64,000 bases of DNA from Acetobacterium paludosum. GTDB lineage: Bacteria > Bacillota > Clostridia > Eubacteriales > Eubacteriaceae. Shown here in pieces: positions 34,356 to 41,970 of the stretch; position 1 is the stretch's first letter; the number at the start of each line of letters is the position of its first letter. The translations under genes were made by a program, and so were the position numbers. The notes below the pieces were generated by a model. That model did no database searches and was not told where the DNA came from. It saw nothing but the letters and a program-made list of their open reading frames with translations. The stretch is taken from assembly GCF_008086595.1 (NCBI RefSeq), contig NZ_RXYA01000009.1, positions 1-64,000 of the forward strand, read 5' to 3'.

Positions 34356-34886
34356 TTATTGTTTAAGCAACATTGTATTCATGTCAACAGTTCCTCTGCT
34401 GGCATATGTATCTGGAGCATAGCCAATTACAACTATTTTTACATTTGTTTCTTCTGCCTTCACATTCTTAAGCAGAGCAATTGATTGAACATATTCTCCT
34501 GGTTTAATAATACCGCTTTTGCCAAGTACCTTGCCATTTTTATCCTGCAATTCGGTCATCATCCATACATCATTTGATGCCGGATTGGTTAGATTGATAT
34601 CGACGCTATTATTTTTGACAAATAGCCTCCCGCAAAGCTTAATCTCAAACCCTTGTTCCACATTCACGGTGGTGTAACCTAAATCGATATCCGGTGTAGG
34701 CTCTCCGACTTGTGCTGATGGATCAAACCCGGGTGGAACAAATTGGAGGGGCGTGTTCAATCGCTGAAAGAGTATAATCCCAGTCAGTATCAAGGCTATG
34801 AGGATGACGCCAATGAGTGCCAGGTACAAAACCACGGTTTTTCTGGACGCTTTTGAATGTTGAGGAATCTCTCTGTTGGTATTCAT
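34356..34886 (-). CDS. Membrane-anchored extracellular protein of the c-di-GMP-controlled operon
   Basis: A cytoplasmic basic start is followed by one transmembrane helix (about residues 18-42) and an extracellular beta-rich domain of about 130 residues. The external part, with VEQGFEIKLCGRLFVKNN and GKSGIIKPGEYVQSIALL, resembles the C-terminal external part of the GLUG-repeat protein two genes upstream, so the two may share a fold. It is the last gene of the four-gene operon, preceded by a partial terminator. I recognise no named family; a pilus- or matrix-assembly accessory role is a guess. Confidence 0.75.
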   Translation of the reverse strand: MNTNREIPQHSKASRKTVVLYLALIGVILIALILTGIILFQRLNTPLQFVPPGFDPSAQVGEPTPDIDLGYTTVNVEQGFEIKLCGRLFVKNNSVDINLTNPASNDVWMMTELQDKNGKVLGKSGIIKPGEYVQSIALLKNVKAEETNVKIVVIGYAPDTYASRGTVDMNTMLLKQ

Positions 34887-34919
34887 CAGTTATTCCTTTC
34901 AGCATTTATATTTTATATA

Positions 34920-34944
34920 AAAAGGGCAGATTGCCTGCCCTTTT
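34920..34944 (-). terminator. Intercistronic hairpin before the membrane-anchored gene
   Basis: A 10-bp stem (AAAAGGGCAG/CTGCCCTTTT) with a 5-nt loop is followed by T and A residues on the minus strand. It probably lowers expression of the last gene of the operon relative to the secreted protein upstream. Confidence 0.7.
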
Positions 34945-34963
34945 CTGAAGCTATCTTACTTTT

Positions 34964-35797
34964 TTATACTATATTAACAACAACTGCGATGGTTCTGTCA
35001 GCTGCATCAGTCTTTGTGTTGGATGGGGTATTATCGTTGGTGACTGTAAATTTACCAACCCACGTTCCAGTTGTTGCATCAATCGGTGTGTAAGCACCAC
35101 TTGCCATGGTAACTGTATAACCTGATGTAACAGCAGCCTGTGCTAGTGCAGTCATAGCTGTTTCTACCGGTACTTCTGTATTTGCTGATGCCGATACTGT
35201 AGATACTGTCGTATCTAAAATCTTGGCAAGCTCAGTTGTTGAACTGTATGGTGAAGTCGTAAGTGACACTGTAACTGCGCCCACTTTACCTGCAGTAGTA
35301 TTTGCTGCCGGTGCACCTTGTAGATTAAGGTAAGTTTCCTCTGCTGGTCCAGTAGTCGCATCTGTTGCGCAAAGATCCAACGCCATAACACCTGTAAGCT
35401 CTCCAGTCTCGTTCAAATTACCATCTACTTTTGTAAATGTCCCGGTCGTTGCTCCACCTTTAGCTGAATCTTTGGTATAAGCAAAAGCAGCATCGATTGG
35501 CTGACTTGAGTCATTGGTAATTTTTACCTGATCTTTTGCTCCATCGAAATCTGCTGCACTCCATCCAGCTCCGTTCCAAGTGTGATCAGTCGGATTCCAT
35601 GTCCCAAAGGCATAATTAAATGCCATAGAACCCCATGCAACGGTAGCACTGTAAACATCCGTTTGTGTGGTTGTTCCGTTTACATCCTTACTCGTTGCAC
35701 CTGTAATTGCTCCCGGATCTAAGTTTGCCGCAAAAGCGGGCGTTACCATCATGGCCATTATTGCCATGGTTCCGATCACTGTACTAAGCTTTTTCAT
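34964..35797 (-). CDS. Secreted surface protein with TWNP-type domain
   Basis: The protein has a classical signal peptide (MKKLSTVIGTMAIMAMM, cleavage after AFA) and no anchor. The mature part contains a domain with VAWGSMAFNYAFGTWNP, HTWNGAGW and VKITNDSSQPIDAAF that recurs at the C-terminus of the ice-binding-like protein of the same operon. It is rich in Thr, Ala and Asp and nearly free of cysteine, as expected for an extracellular matrix or shell component. A strong hairpin directly follows the stop. The function is unknown. Confidence 0.85.
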   Translation of the reverse strand: MKKLSTVIGTMAIMAMMVTPAFAANLDPGAITGATSKDVNGTTTQTDVYSATVAWGSMAFNYAFGTWNPTDHTWNGAGWSAADFDGAKDQVKITNDSSQPIDAAFAYTKDSAKGGATTGTFTKVDGNLNETGELTGVMALDLCATDATTGPAEETYLNLQGAPAANTTAGKVGAVTVSLTTSPYSSTTELAKILDTTVSTVSASANTEVPVETAMTALAQAAVTSGYTVTMASGAYTPIDATTGTWVGKFTVTNDNTPSNTKTDAADRTIAVVVNIV

Positions 35798-35838
35798 TTT
35801 GTTTCTCCTTTCATTTGTTTATGTTTCTGTCCTCTCCT

Positions 35839-37326
35839 CTACTCTGATATAATCAACGTTACCGGCATCTGGGTATTCAGCATGGCCTGTTCGTTGGTTG
35901 TTATATCATAAAATACAAGATAAATAATGGCATTATATTCACCTCTCTTTAGTGCCGTTCCATCCTGTAATAATTGCAGTTTTATTTCGTCCAGTGCATA
36001 TCCCGGTGGGATTGCTCCGGATCGCCCAATCACCTGACGGGTTGTATCTGGTGAATATCCGGGCTGTGCTTCAATTCTTGCCTGTTCCAATGGGGTTCGG
36101 CAAGTTGAACCTAATGTGTTTATCATTTCTGTATCGGTTAACTGGAGCTCAATGACAATATTTTTAGTTGAATCCCCAGGATTCTTAAATGCAAAGACGC
36201 CTCCGGATTGTGCATTTTGAAAGATAATCTCTTTTGCAAATTCAAAAGAGACCGAGTTTCCCTCACTGGGCTGAATTTTTTCATCAGGAATAACCGTCAC
36301 ACTCTCGTCAATGGGAATTGCCGGATAGGTAGGCGTCTTGCCCATGTAAAGCCAGGCTAAAACACCGAGCATCGATGCGGCTAATGCCCCCGCCCCTAAA
36401 AGCCATGGCAGCAATGCTTTGCCACCATTTTTTATTTTTCCAAAAACAACGCAATGCCGAATTTCACCATTGTTTTTCCCTGCCAGACCACCCGGAAATT
36501 GGCTGCTGGTTATTTCACAGTTAGCAAAACAGCAGTTAATGCAGCTGCCTTCATTAACACCGACTAAGCCGCCTGAATATTTACCTTTTTTTACAACCCC
36601 TTCGATACCTAAATTAACTATGACAGCATCTCTGATTACTCCAAAGAATCCCGCATATTCCAATTCTTTGTCATTGACCAAAAGATTCTTTATACAGTAA
36701 CCGCCGCCATCAAAGGTACCACTAAACGGACTGTTTTCATCGATGCCGATCGGTATCCATTTCTTGTTTTTAAGATCGATGTCATTAACGAGCAGATACC
36801 GTACCTTGGCGAAAATTTTATCGCCTTCATTAATTTTTACAGCAATTTTAAAGAGCTGTTCTGCGGTTGACAGTTCGATAACTTCTTTTTCAGACGGTAA
36901 TTCGTAGTAAAATTTATTGCTTATAAATGTGGGCAAAAAAGGTTCGTGCTGATTTTCCATCGTACTATCTGCCGTTTCCCAGATATTTTCGAAATCCCAA
37001 TTCAACTGATTATAGAAATTTTCAAAAGTCAGGTCTTTTTCCAGCTTACCCAAACCAATGTCCACCAGCTTACCCGAACTGGCTTTACTACTATTAAAAA
37101 AGCAATTAACAACAGATCCTGAATTTTTAGCTCTAAACCCGCCAGTGACTTTTGTCTTTTTGACACGCCCGGTGCTGTAAGAATTTTTTATTTCTCCTTT
37201 GTTATTGCCGCAAAAGCCTGCTGCGGTTCCTTTTCCCAAAACCGTCATATTCGAATAACAGTCGACGATCATGCCATTGTTCAAAGCGACAAATCCGCCA
37301 CAAACTGCATTTTTATTAGCCATCAT
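35839..37326 (-). CDS. GLUG-repeat protein with central TM helix
   Basis: The first about 300 residues contain GLUG-type repeats such as GGFVALNNGMIVDCYSN, AGFCGNNKGEIKNSYSTG, GGLVGVNEGSCINCCFA and GGLAGKNNGEIRHCVVFG. These resemble repeats of bacterial adhesins and IgA-protease-like proteins. They are followed by a transmembrane helix (about 307-330) and an external beta-rich domain. There is no N-terminal signal peptide, so the repeats would be cytoplasmic if the helix is a signal anchor, which is odd for GLUG proteins and worth attention. It sits between two secreted-protein genes in the riboswitch-controlled operon. Confidence 0.8.
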   Translation of the reverse strand: MMANKNAVCGGFVALNNGMIVDCYSNMTVLGKGTAAGFCGNNKGEIKNSYSTGRVKKTKVTGGFRAKNSGSVVNCFFNSSKASSGKLVDIGLGKLEKDLTFENFYNQLNWDFENIWETADSTMENQHEPFLPTFISNKFYYELPSEKEVIELSTAEQLFKIAVKINEGDKIFAKVRYLLVNDIDLKNKKWIPIGIDENSPFSGTFDGGGYCIKNLLVNDKELEYAGFFGVIRDAVIVNLGIEGVVKKGKYSGGLVGVNEGSCINCCFANCEITSSQFPGGLAGKNNGEIRHCVVFGKIKNGGKALLPWLLGAGALAASMLGVLAWLYMGKTPTYPAIPIDESVTVIPDEKIQPSEGNSVSFEFAKEIIFQNAQSGGVFAFKNPGDSTKNIVIELQLTDTEMINTLGSTCRTPLEQARIEAQPGYSPDTTRQVIGRSGAIPPGYALDEIKLQLLQDGTALKRGEYNAIIYLVFYDITTNEQAMLNTQMPVTLIISE

Positions 37327-37363
37327 TATACCTTCTTTCTAAACATTTGTTTCCGGTTAGAAT

Positions 37364-38710
37364 CTAGGGTAATACTGAGTTTAACAGAATAGTAATCGAT
37401 CCGATTTTAGTTGGGGTAGAACCAATTTGAGCGGGTTGCCCCTGGAGTTTAAGATAGGTATTAGCTGTTGGTGCAGGTCCCCCGACTGGGCATAGCGGCA
37501 ATTCCATAATACCCGTTTGATTCCCATTATTATCTTCAAACGTACCTGTTGTTGAACCACCATTAGTTTCATCACAGATATAAGTAAACGCAGCAGTCAC
37601 AGGTTGAGTCGATTCGTTCATTATGTTTATTTGATTATTGCTGCCATTAAAGCCAGCTGCATTCCAACCTCCGCCAACCCAGGAGTGAGCACTCGGATTC
37701 CAAGTTCCCAAATCATAGTTAAAAGTCATTGATCCCCAGTCGATGGTCACTTTATAAGTGTCGCCTGATCCATCAAGAGTTATCGAATCACCTGCAGTGG
37801 TTGCTACAGGAACTGGGCTTGTATTTGCTGGTACTATTGGCACATCGATTGCCGGCACAGTACTGGCACTATCAGGTGAATTGTCAGCTTGAGGAATATC
37901 GACATCCGGTTCAACTATCTTCGGTGTTTCTTCAACAATTTTGGGGATATCGCCGGGCTTTGGAAGCTCAGAATTATCGTTATCCGTTAACGGTACTATT
38001 TCAGTCATAGCTACTTGGGTATTAGTTAAAGTGACTCCACCTGTGATCGCCAATAAGCGCCCTTGCACAGAAACATCGGTTTCCGAAAAAATGGACGCAT
38101 TTGCAAGAATATTCCCTTTGAAGATAGTCTTTTCTCCCAACGTTACATTGTTTGCAACCTGCCAAAAGACGCGACTGAATTGTGCTCCGTTAATAAGTTC
38201 GATCCTGCTGTTTTTTTCGGTGATCAGAGTTGAATTCACCTGAAAAATAAAGACCGCGTTGATATCACCCTGAGCATCAAGCTTAAGCGTTCCTGTTACC
38301 GTTGCCGGTAAGTTTAATGAATAAACTCCTGGGGAAAGTGTTTGTCCGCCCAGATTAGTGGTAATAGCTTTAGCATTATCTCGATCCTTTATATTATTAT
38401 AAGCCGTGATTAAATCATTCTGGACGAGATTGGCGTTATCGTCATTTGCAGGTGTCGTTTCAACGGTCAATTGATCGGTCGTTAACCCGGTGATGAGCGT
38501 TACTGGAGAAGTCCCAATATCACCTGTTATTTTTGTGGCTGTTCCAGTATTGATAATTTCCGTACCAGCAAAAACAGCATAATTGAGGCCCGCACCCAGA
38601 TCCACTATCGTTTCTGGTTCTGCCGCTCTGGCAGATGCTGTTAACATCGTTGACAGGAATAACACAAGAATGAACGTAATCGTTTGCAGTCTAAAAGATG
38701 ATTTCAGCAT
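37364..38710 (-). CDS. Secreted ice-binding-like (DUF3494) protein with TWNP-type domain
   Basis: After a signal peptide (SFRLQTITFILVLFLS, cleavage near ARA) comes a DUF3494/ice-binding-like beta-helical domain of about 200 residues with FAGTEIINTG, ITGDIGTSP, GGQTLSPGVYSL and VFWQVANNVTLG. A Pro/Val/Asp-rich linker then leads to a C-terminal domain with IDWGSMTFNYDLGTWNP, also found in the secreted protein downstream. DUF3494 proteins occur in many non-polar bacteria, where adhesion is likelier than ice binding. ATG 38710 has GAGTG upstream; a GTG three codons earlier is possible. It is first in an operon behind two c-di-GMP riboswitches. Confidence 0.88.
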   Translation of the reverse strand: MLKSSFRLQTITFILVLFLSTMLTASARAAEPETIVDLGAGLNYAVFAGTEIINTGTATKITGDIGTSPVTLITGLTTDQLTVETTPANDDNANLVQNDLITAYNNIKDRDNAKAITTNLGGQTLSPGVYSLNLPATVTGTLKLDAQGDINAVFIFQVNSTLITEKNSRIELINGAQFSRVFWQVANNVTLGEKTIFKGNILANASIFSETDVSVQGRLLAITGGVTLTNTQVAMTEIVPLTDNDNSELPKPGDIPKIVEETPKIVEPDVDIPQADNSPDSASTVPAIDVPIVPANTSPVPVATTAGDSITLDGSGDTYKVTIDWGSMTFNYDLGTWNPSAHSWVGGGWNAAGFNGSNNQINIMNESTQPVTAAFTYICDETNGGSTTGTFEDNNGNQTGIMELPLCPVGGPAPTANTYLKLQGQPAQIGSTPTKIGSITILLNSVLP

Positions 38711-38771
38711 ATTAATCACTCATTTCTATATCATCTTAACTTTTCATGTAACATCAGAAGTTTAGAGTAAA

Positions 38772-38806
38772 ATAGTGATATATTTTGCTGTAGATAGAAT
38801 CACTAT
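38772..38806 (-). terminator. Terminator-like hairpin after the gene-proximal riboswitch
   Basis: The arms ATAGTGAT and ATCACTAT form an 8-bp stem with a loop of about 19 nt, followed by TTTT on the minus strand. It lies about 28 nt downstream of the riboswitch aptamer, where an expression platform is expected. The T-run is short, so the strength is uncertain. Confidence 0.5.
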
Positions 38807-38833
38807 AGTTACTTTGCATCAATTTTTACAAAT

Positions 38834-38918
38834 AATCTGCAACTGGCTGTCATGTAAAAACTACTTAGACCCTATAGCTTTGCGTCCTCATCTTTGGATA
38901 AGTTTGCCCAATATTTAA
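38834..38918 (-). promoter_or_regulatory. c-di-GMP-I (GEMM) riboswitch, gene-proximal copy
   Basis: On the minus strand the aptamer core reads GGGCAAACTTATCC, then GGACGCAAAGCTATAGGGTC, and ends with GACAGCCAGTTGC. These are the conserved GCAAAC, GACGCAAAGC and GCC(A)G-GTTGC blocks of class I cyclic-di-GMP aptamers in the right order and spacing. It precedes the four-gene surface-protein operon by about 125 nt. Confidence 0.92.
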
Positions 38919-39019
38919 TTTTACGATATAAATCTATTCTGAAGTGTTTTCCAAACGCCTTTGTATGGTTTTAAATTAAGCCATAAATTTTTTTAGCTAA
39001 AGTTCATTAAATATATTCT

Positions 39020-39047
39020 AAAAAAAAGCAACGTTATTTAACGTTGC
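39020..39047 (-). terminator. Intrinsic terminator between the two riboswitches
   Basis: A perfect 8-bp stem GCAACGTT/AACGTTGC with a 4-nt loop is followed by eight T on the minus strand. It lies 30 nt downstream of the distal riboswitch and is its obvious expression platform. Confidence 0.9.
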
Positions 39048-39076
39048 ATAATGCATAAATAAATTAAAGAAATATT

Positions 39077-39160
39077 AATCTGCAACTGGCTGTCTGCAAA
39101 AAGATTACTCAGACCCTATAGCTTTGCGTCCTTACCTCCCGGTAAGTTTGCCCTTTATTA
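39077..39160 (-). promoter_or_regulatory. c-di-GMP-I (GEMM) riboswitch, promoter-proximal copy
   Basis: The core reads GGGCAAACTTACCGGGAGGT, GGACGCAAAGCTATAGGGTC and GACAGCCAGTTGCAG on the minus strand. It is very similar to the second aptamer 240 bp away. Here the GNRA-like loop GGGA closes the ACC/GGT helix. The pair forms a tandem arrangement in series, each aptamer with its own terminator-like hairpin, which would give steeper control or a logic gate. Confidence 0.93.
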
Positions 39161-39166
39161 ATTATC

Positions 39167-39195
39167 AAGCTATCACATGTGCGTATATTTGTCAA
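39167..39195 (-). promoter_or_regulatory. Putative promoter of the riboswitch-controlled operon
   Basis: TTGACA (39195-39190) is followed after 17 bp by TAGCTT (39172-39167) on the minus strand. The -10 is weak, but the expected transcription start near 39160 coincides with the 5' end of the first aptamer. Confidence 0.5.
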
Positions 39196-39319
39196 GCTAA
39201 TTCATTAATTATTTTTTTTAAATTTAACACCACATTGATTCTTCAAGGAACAGCATTCACAGAAGCTTCTCCGAGTGCAGTCATCGATCATTTTCTCATT
39301 GATTAGCAACAACTTCTCC

Positions 39320-40318
39320 TCAGAAACTTCCTCCCGTTCTTAGGATTTCCCGATAGTTCATCAGCTTCTGATTTAACGCTTCAAGTTCATGCAGATGTTC
39401 TTTTTCATTCCTGGAGGTTTCAATTATCTTTTCAATACCGCCATTCTTGATGACCATTCGCCTTTCGGCACTGAGGGCCAGAACCGGATCATGGGTTGCG
39501 ATCAAAACAATTTTTTCATTCGTAACCAATAAAGATATCGCTATTTTCCGATCAATGCCGGCATTTTCGATTTCATCAATCAGGACAATCGGCGATGAGC
39601 TCAAAAAAGCGGTATCGGCGATCATCAGCGCTCGGGACTGCCCGCCGGAAAGCGCGGTTACCGGTGTATCAAGGGATATTTCTTCACCGGCCAGTTCGTT
39701 GGCCTTCTCCAGAATCAACCGGGTCTTTTCTTCGATATCGCTAATCATACGGCTTTCGCCATGCATTTTTATAAATTCTTCCACTGACAGATCCATGACG
39801 AAATTCATGTTTTGCGATAGCTGGGCGACCAGTTTGTGCTCAATCGAAAACCGCCAAGACTGCGGCGGGATTGTGCCATTGATCAAGATCTTTCGTTTGG
39901 TTGGAGTATCACCCTGGGCAAGCCACTCAATATCCCCCAGCAAGCGACTTTTCCCGGAACCGGTTGGACCAACTATTGACACCACATCTCCTGGTTTGAG
40001 ACAGATGCTGACATTTTCCCGTTCGCCATATTTATTCTGTCCCCCGATAATCGTCAGTGACTCGATATTCCACTGGACGCTTTTTTGACGTTCTTCCATA
40101 TTCTCCAAAAAGGATACGAATAGGCTGACGAGATTTTCCTGTTCAATTCCCTTTAGTTTGAGTTCATAACTATCGAGACTATCAAAATATTCTTTCACGG
40201 TCAATTGATATTTATTTTTTGGCGGATAATCAACCACCATGGCCTCAAAAAAATCGCGACAATAAGGATAGCTCTTAATAATTTTATCAATCTTTTCGTT
40301 TGGTATTGCGTTAATCAT
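39320..40318 (-). CDS. Stand-alone cytosolic ABC-type ATPase
   Basis: An N-terminal helical region of about 100 residues, unusual for transport ATPases, precedes an ABC domain with Walker A GPTGSGKSR, signature LSGGQSRAL, Walker B IVLIDEIENAG and the switch histidine in ATHDP. The tail is a charged helix (EKEHLHELEALNQKL). No membrane partner is encoded beside it; instead it overlaps a GTPase gene by 8 bp. The LIDEIENAG sequence departs from the usual DEPTS. It probably drives conformational work on a soluble partner, for example metallocofactor loading, and not transport; that is inference. Confidence 0.82.
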   Translation of the reverse strand: MINAIPNEKIDKIIKSYPYCRDFFEAMVVDYPPKNKYQLTVKEYFDSLDSYELKLKGIEQENLVSLFVSFLENMEERQKSVQWNIESLTIIGGQNKYGERENVSICLKPGDVVSIVGPTGSGKSRLLGDIEWLAQGDTPTKRKILINGTIPPQSWRFSIEHKLVAQLSQNMNFVMDLSVEEFIKMHGESRMISDIEEKTRLILEKANELAGEEISLDTPVTALSGGQSRALMIADTAFLSSSPIVLIDEIENAGIDRKIAISLLVTNEKIVLIATHDPVLALSAERRMVIKNGGIEKIIETSRNEKEHLHELEALNQKLMNYREILRTGGSF

Positions 40319-41000
40319 GAAATTCGACCTTTCGCGTATTGCCTAACTGATACTCTTCCCCGATTTTTTTTTCGCCTAAACAATAGGAACAGACAGCGGC
40401 AGGCATGGCAAACCGCAGCTTTTCCCCGGTCATTGCATCATGTTCCTGAGCTTCTGATAAAATCGTGGCAAATTCAGTGCAGCCTTGACCGGTTATCCCG
40501 TTCACATTGAGAATCAGACATTTCGAGTTGGCCTGTCTTACCTTAAACGCAAAGACTTCTCTTTCAGCCTGCGAGACGATATCCCCTTTGGTAATGATCA
40601 CGATATCCGCCATTTTAAGCATCGGTCCAATTTTTTTAGGCGTATTGATACCCATCAGATTATCAATCACACAGACCGCCATCACCCCGGAAATATGTGG
40701 CGAACAGCGATTGCAAAGACCAGCGCTTTCAGTAATCAGATAGTCGACGCCTTTTTTCATGCCCCACTCAAAACACTGTTCTATATTGGTGATAAAGAAG
40801 TGGTCCGGACAAAGATTTCCAGAAAGCCCGACGCCAACCGGGATGTTTTCTTTCTGATAGAGTTCCTTGTCATCAGAGGTAAGGCAATCCATTTTGACAA
40901 CCGCAACATCCGCACCATTATTTTTTAGGGCCCTGATGGTATTGATAATAACAGCGGTTTTTCCCGATGACGGCGGACCTGAAAAAGTTATGAGTCGCAT
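40311..41000 (-). CDS. HypB/CooC/G3E-like P-loop GTPase
   Basis: The protein has the P-loop GPPSSGKTAVI, a VVKMDCLTSDD switch, the family block LITESAGLCNRCSPH and a guanine-specificity-like motif TKGD. Conserved cysteines occur in CNRC and CSYC, and GNLCPDHFF resembles the histidine/cysteine-bearing segment of nickel- and cobalt-handling GTPases (HypB, UreG, CobW). It lies between the cytosolic binding-protein-like gene and the ABC ATPase gene, 1 bp and -8 bp apart. A role in metal insertion or cofactor trafficking is likely; the metal is unknown. Confidence 0.83.
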   Translation of the reverse strand: MRLITFSGPPSSGKTAVIINTIRALKNNGADVAVVKMDCLTSDDKELYQKENIPVGVGLSGNLCPDHFFITNIEQCFEWGMKKGVDYLITESAGLCNRCSPHISGVMAVCVIDNLMGINTPKKIGPMLKMADIVIITKGDIVSQAEREVFAFKVRQANSKCLILNVNGITGQGCTEFATILSEAQEHDAMTGEKLRFAMPAAVCSYCLGEKKIGEEYQLGNTRKVEFHD

Positions 41001-41001
41001 C

Positions 41002-41970
41002 CTATTCCTCCTTTTCCAGGGAATGCGTGTTAACCACCTGATTCAGTTCATCGTGAAGTTTTTTTACATCCGTGTGAAGGAGAAAATCCCAGCCGACCCA
41101 CTTGTATTTTCCCGAGCGTGGCATTCTTCCCTCAAGCTCCGGTCGGAGGGAGCAAAAACCAACCTCGCTGAATAAATCGCCAACTTCTTCACTGATAAAA
41201 TATTTTGAAACGGCCTTTGCGTCTGCGCTGCAGTTCTTTTTCGTCAGCATCACAACCGGATTCATGACCGCACCGTCTTCCGGCCAGATCACCTGAACCG
41301 TGTCGCTTTCCTTCACAAGATTCGCAAAGGATAACGGAATCACACTGATAAAGGGCGCTTGCTCTTTTTTACTTCCGGCAAGGGCGACCATCTGTGCTGG
41401 ATGCAGCCTGGATTTTATATTTCGTGCCAACTTTTTTATCCCTTCGATGCCATGGTTGCGATAAATCTCAAATAATACGCCCTCACACAATTCCTTGTCG
41501 GTATGGCCTCTAAAGGCAATTTTCTGCTCATACTGCGAAGATAGGAGATCCGCCCATTTTTTTGGCGGCTCAAGATCAGGATAATTCGTTTGATCGACTA
41601 AAAAAACAAGTGGATTGACAGCAACGATATCGTAGTACGCATTGGGGTCGATAACGCCCGATTCCTGATAGGCCGCTGACACCACAAAGTCAAGCGATGA
41701 TTGAAAGGCCCCCTTCTTTGTAAATCGTTCAATAAATGTGGGAAAGAAAAAACGGCTGAATCCCGGAGCAACCATGATATCCGGAAGCTTATCAAGGTCT
41801 TCAATTGTTTTAATATCTTCGAAAAAACCAGCCTGAACAACGGCATTGGATAATATCTCATATTTTAGGGAAAGATCATTATTTTTAATGAAACTGGCTA
41901 TCTTTGCTTCCATTGGCACTTTAATCGCACAAGGCATCAGCGCCAACACATTGTTTTCAAAATAATTCAT
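41002..41970 (-). CDS. Binding-protein-like (PBP2 fold) protein without signal peptide
   Basis: The 322 residues align with type-2 substrate-binding proteins: DIMVAPGFSRFFFP, the hinge-type ANVNPL-like VAVNPLVFLVDQTNYPD and PKKWADLLSSQYEQKIAFRG, typical of Fe(3+)/thiamine binding proteins. The start MNYFENNVLALMPCAIKV carries no signal peptide or lipobox, and no earlier start in frame supplies one. It should therefore work in the cytoplasm. It overlaps the upstream surface-protein gene by 4 bp and precedes the GTPase gene by 1 bp. A cytosolic ligand-binding subunit for the GTPase/ATPase pair is the simplest idea. Confidence 0.8.
   Translation of the reverse strand: MNYFENNVLALMPCAIKVPMEAKIASFIKNNDLSLKYEILSNAVVQAGFFEDIKTIEDLDKLPDIMVAPGFSRFFFPTFIERFTKKGAFQSSLDFVVSAAYQESGVIDPNAYYDIVAVNPLVFLVDQTNYPDLEPPKKWADLLSSQYEQKIAFRGHTDKELCEGVLFEIYRNHGIEGIKKLARNIKSRLHPAQMVALAGSKKEQAPFISVIPLSFANLVKESDTVQVIWPEDGAVMNPVVMLTKKNCSADAKAVSKYFISEEVGDLFSEVGFCSLRPELEGRMPRSGKYKWVGWDFLLHTDVKKLHDELNQVVNTHSLEKEE

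Noticed and set aside
34227-34484. Plus-strand frame of 85 codons
   Set aside because: It is partly antisense to the anchored surface-protein gene, has no good ribosome-binding site and looks like translated AT-rich intergenic DNA.
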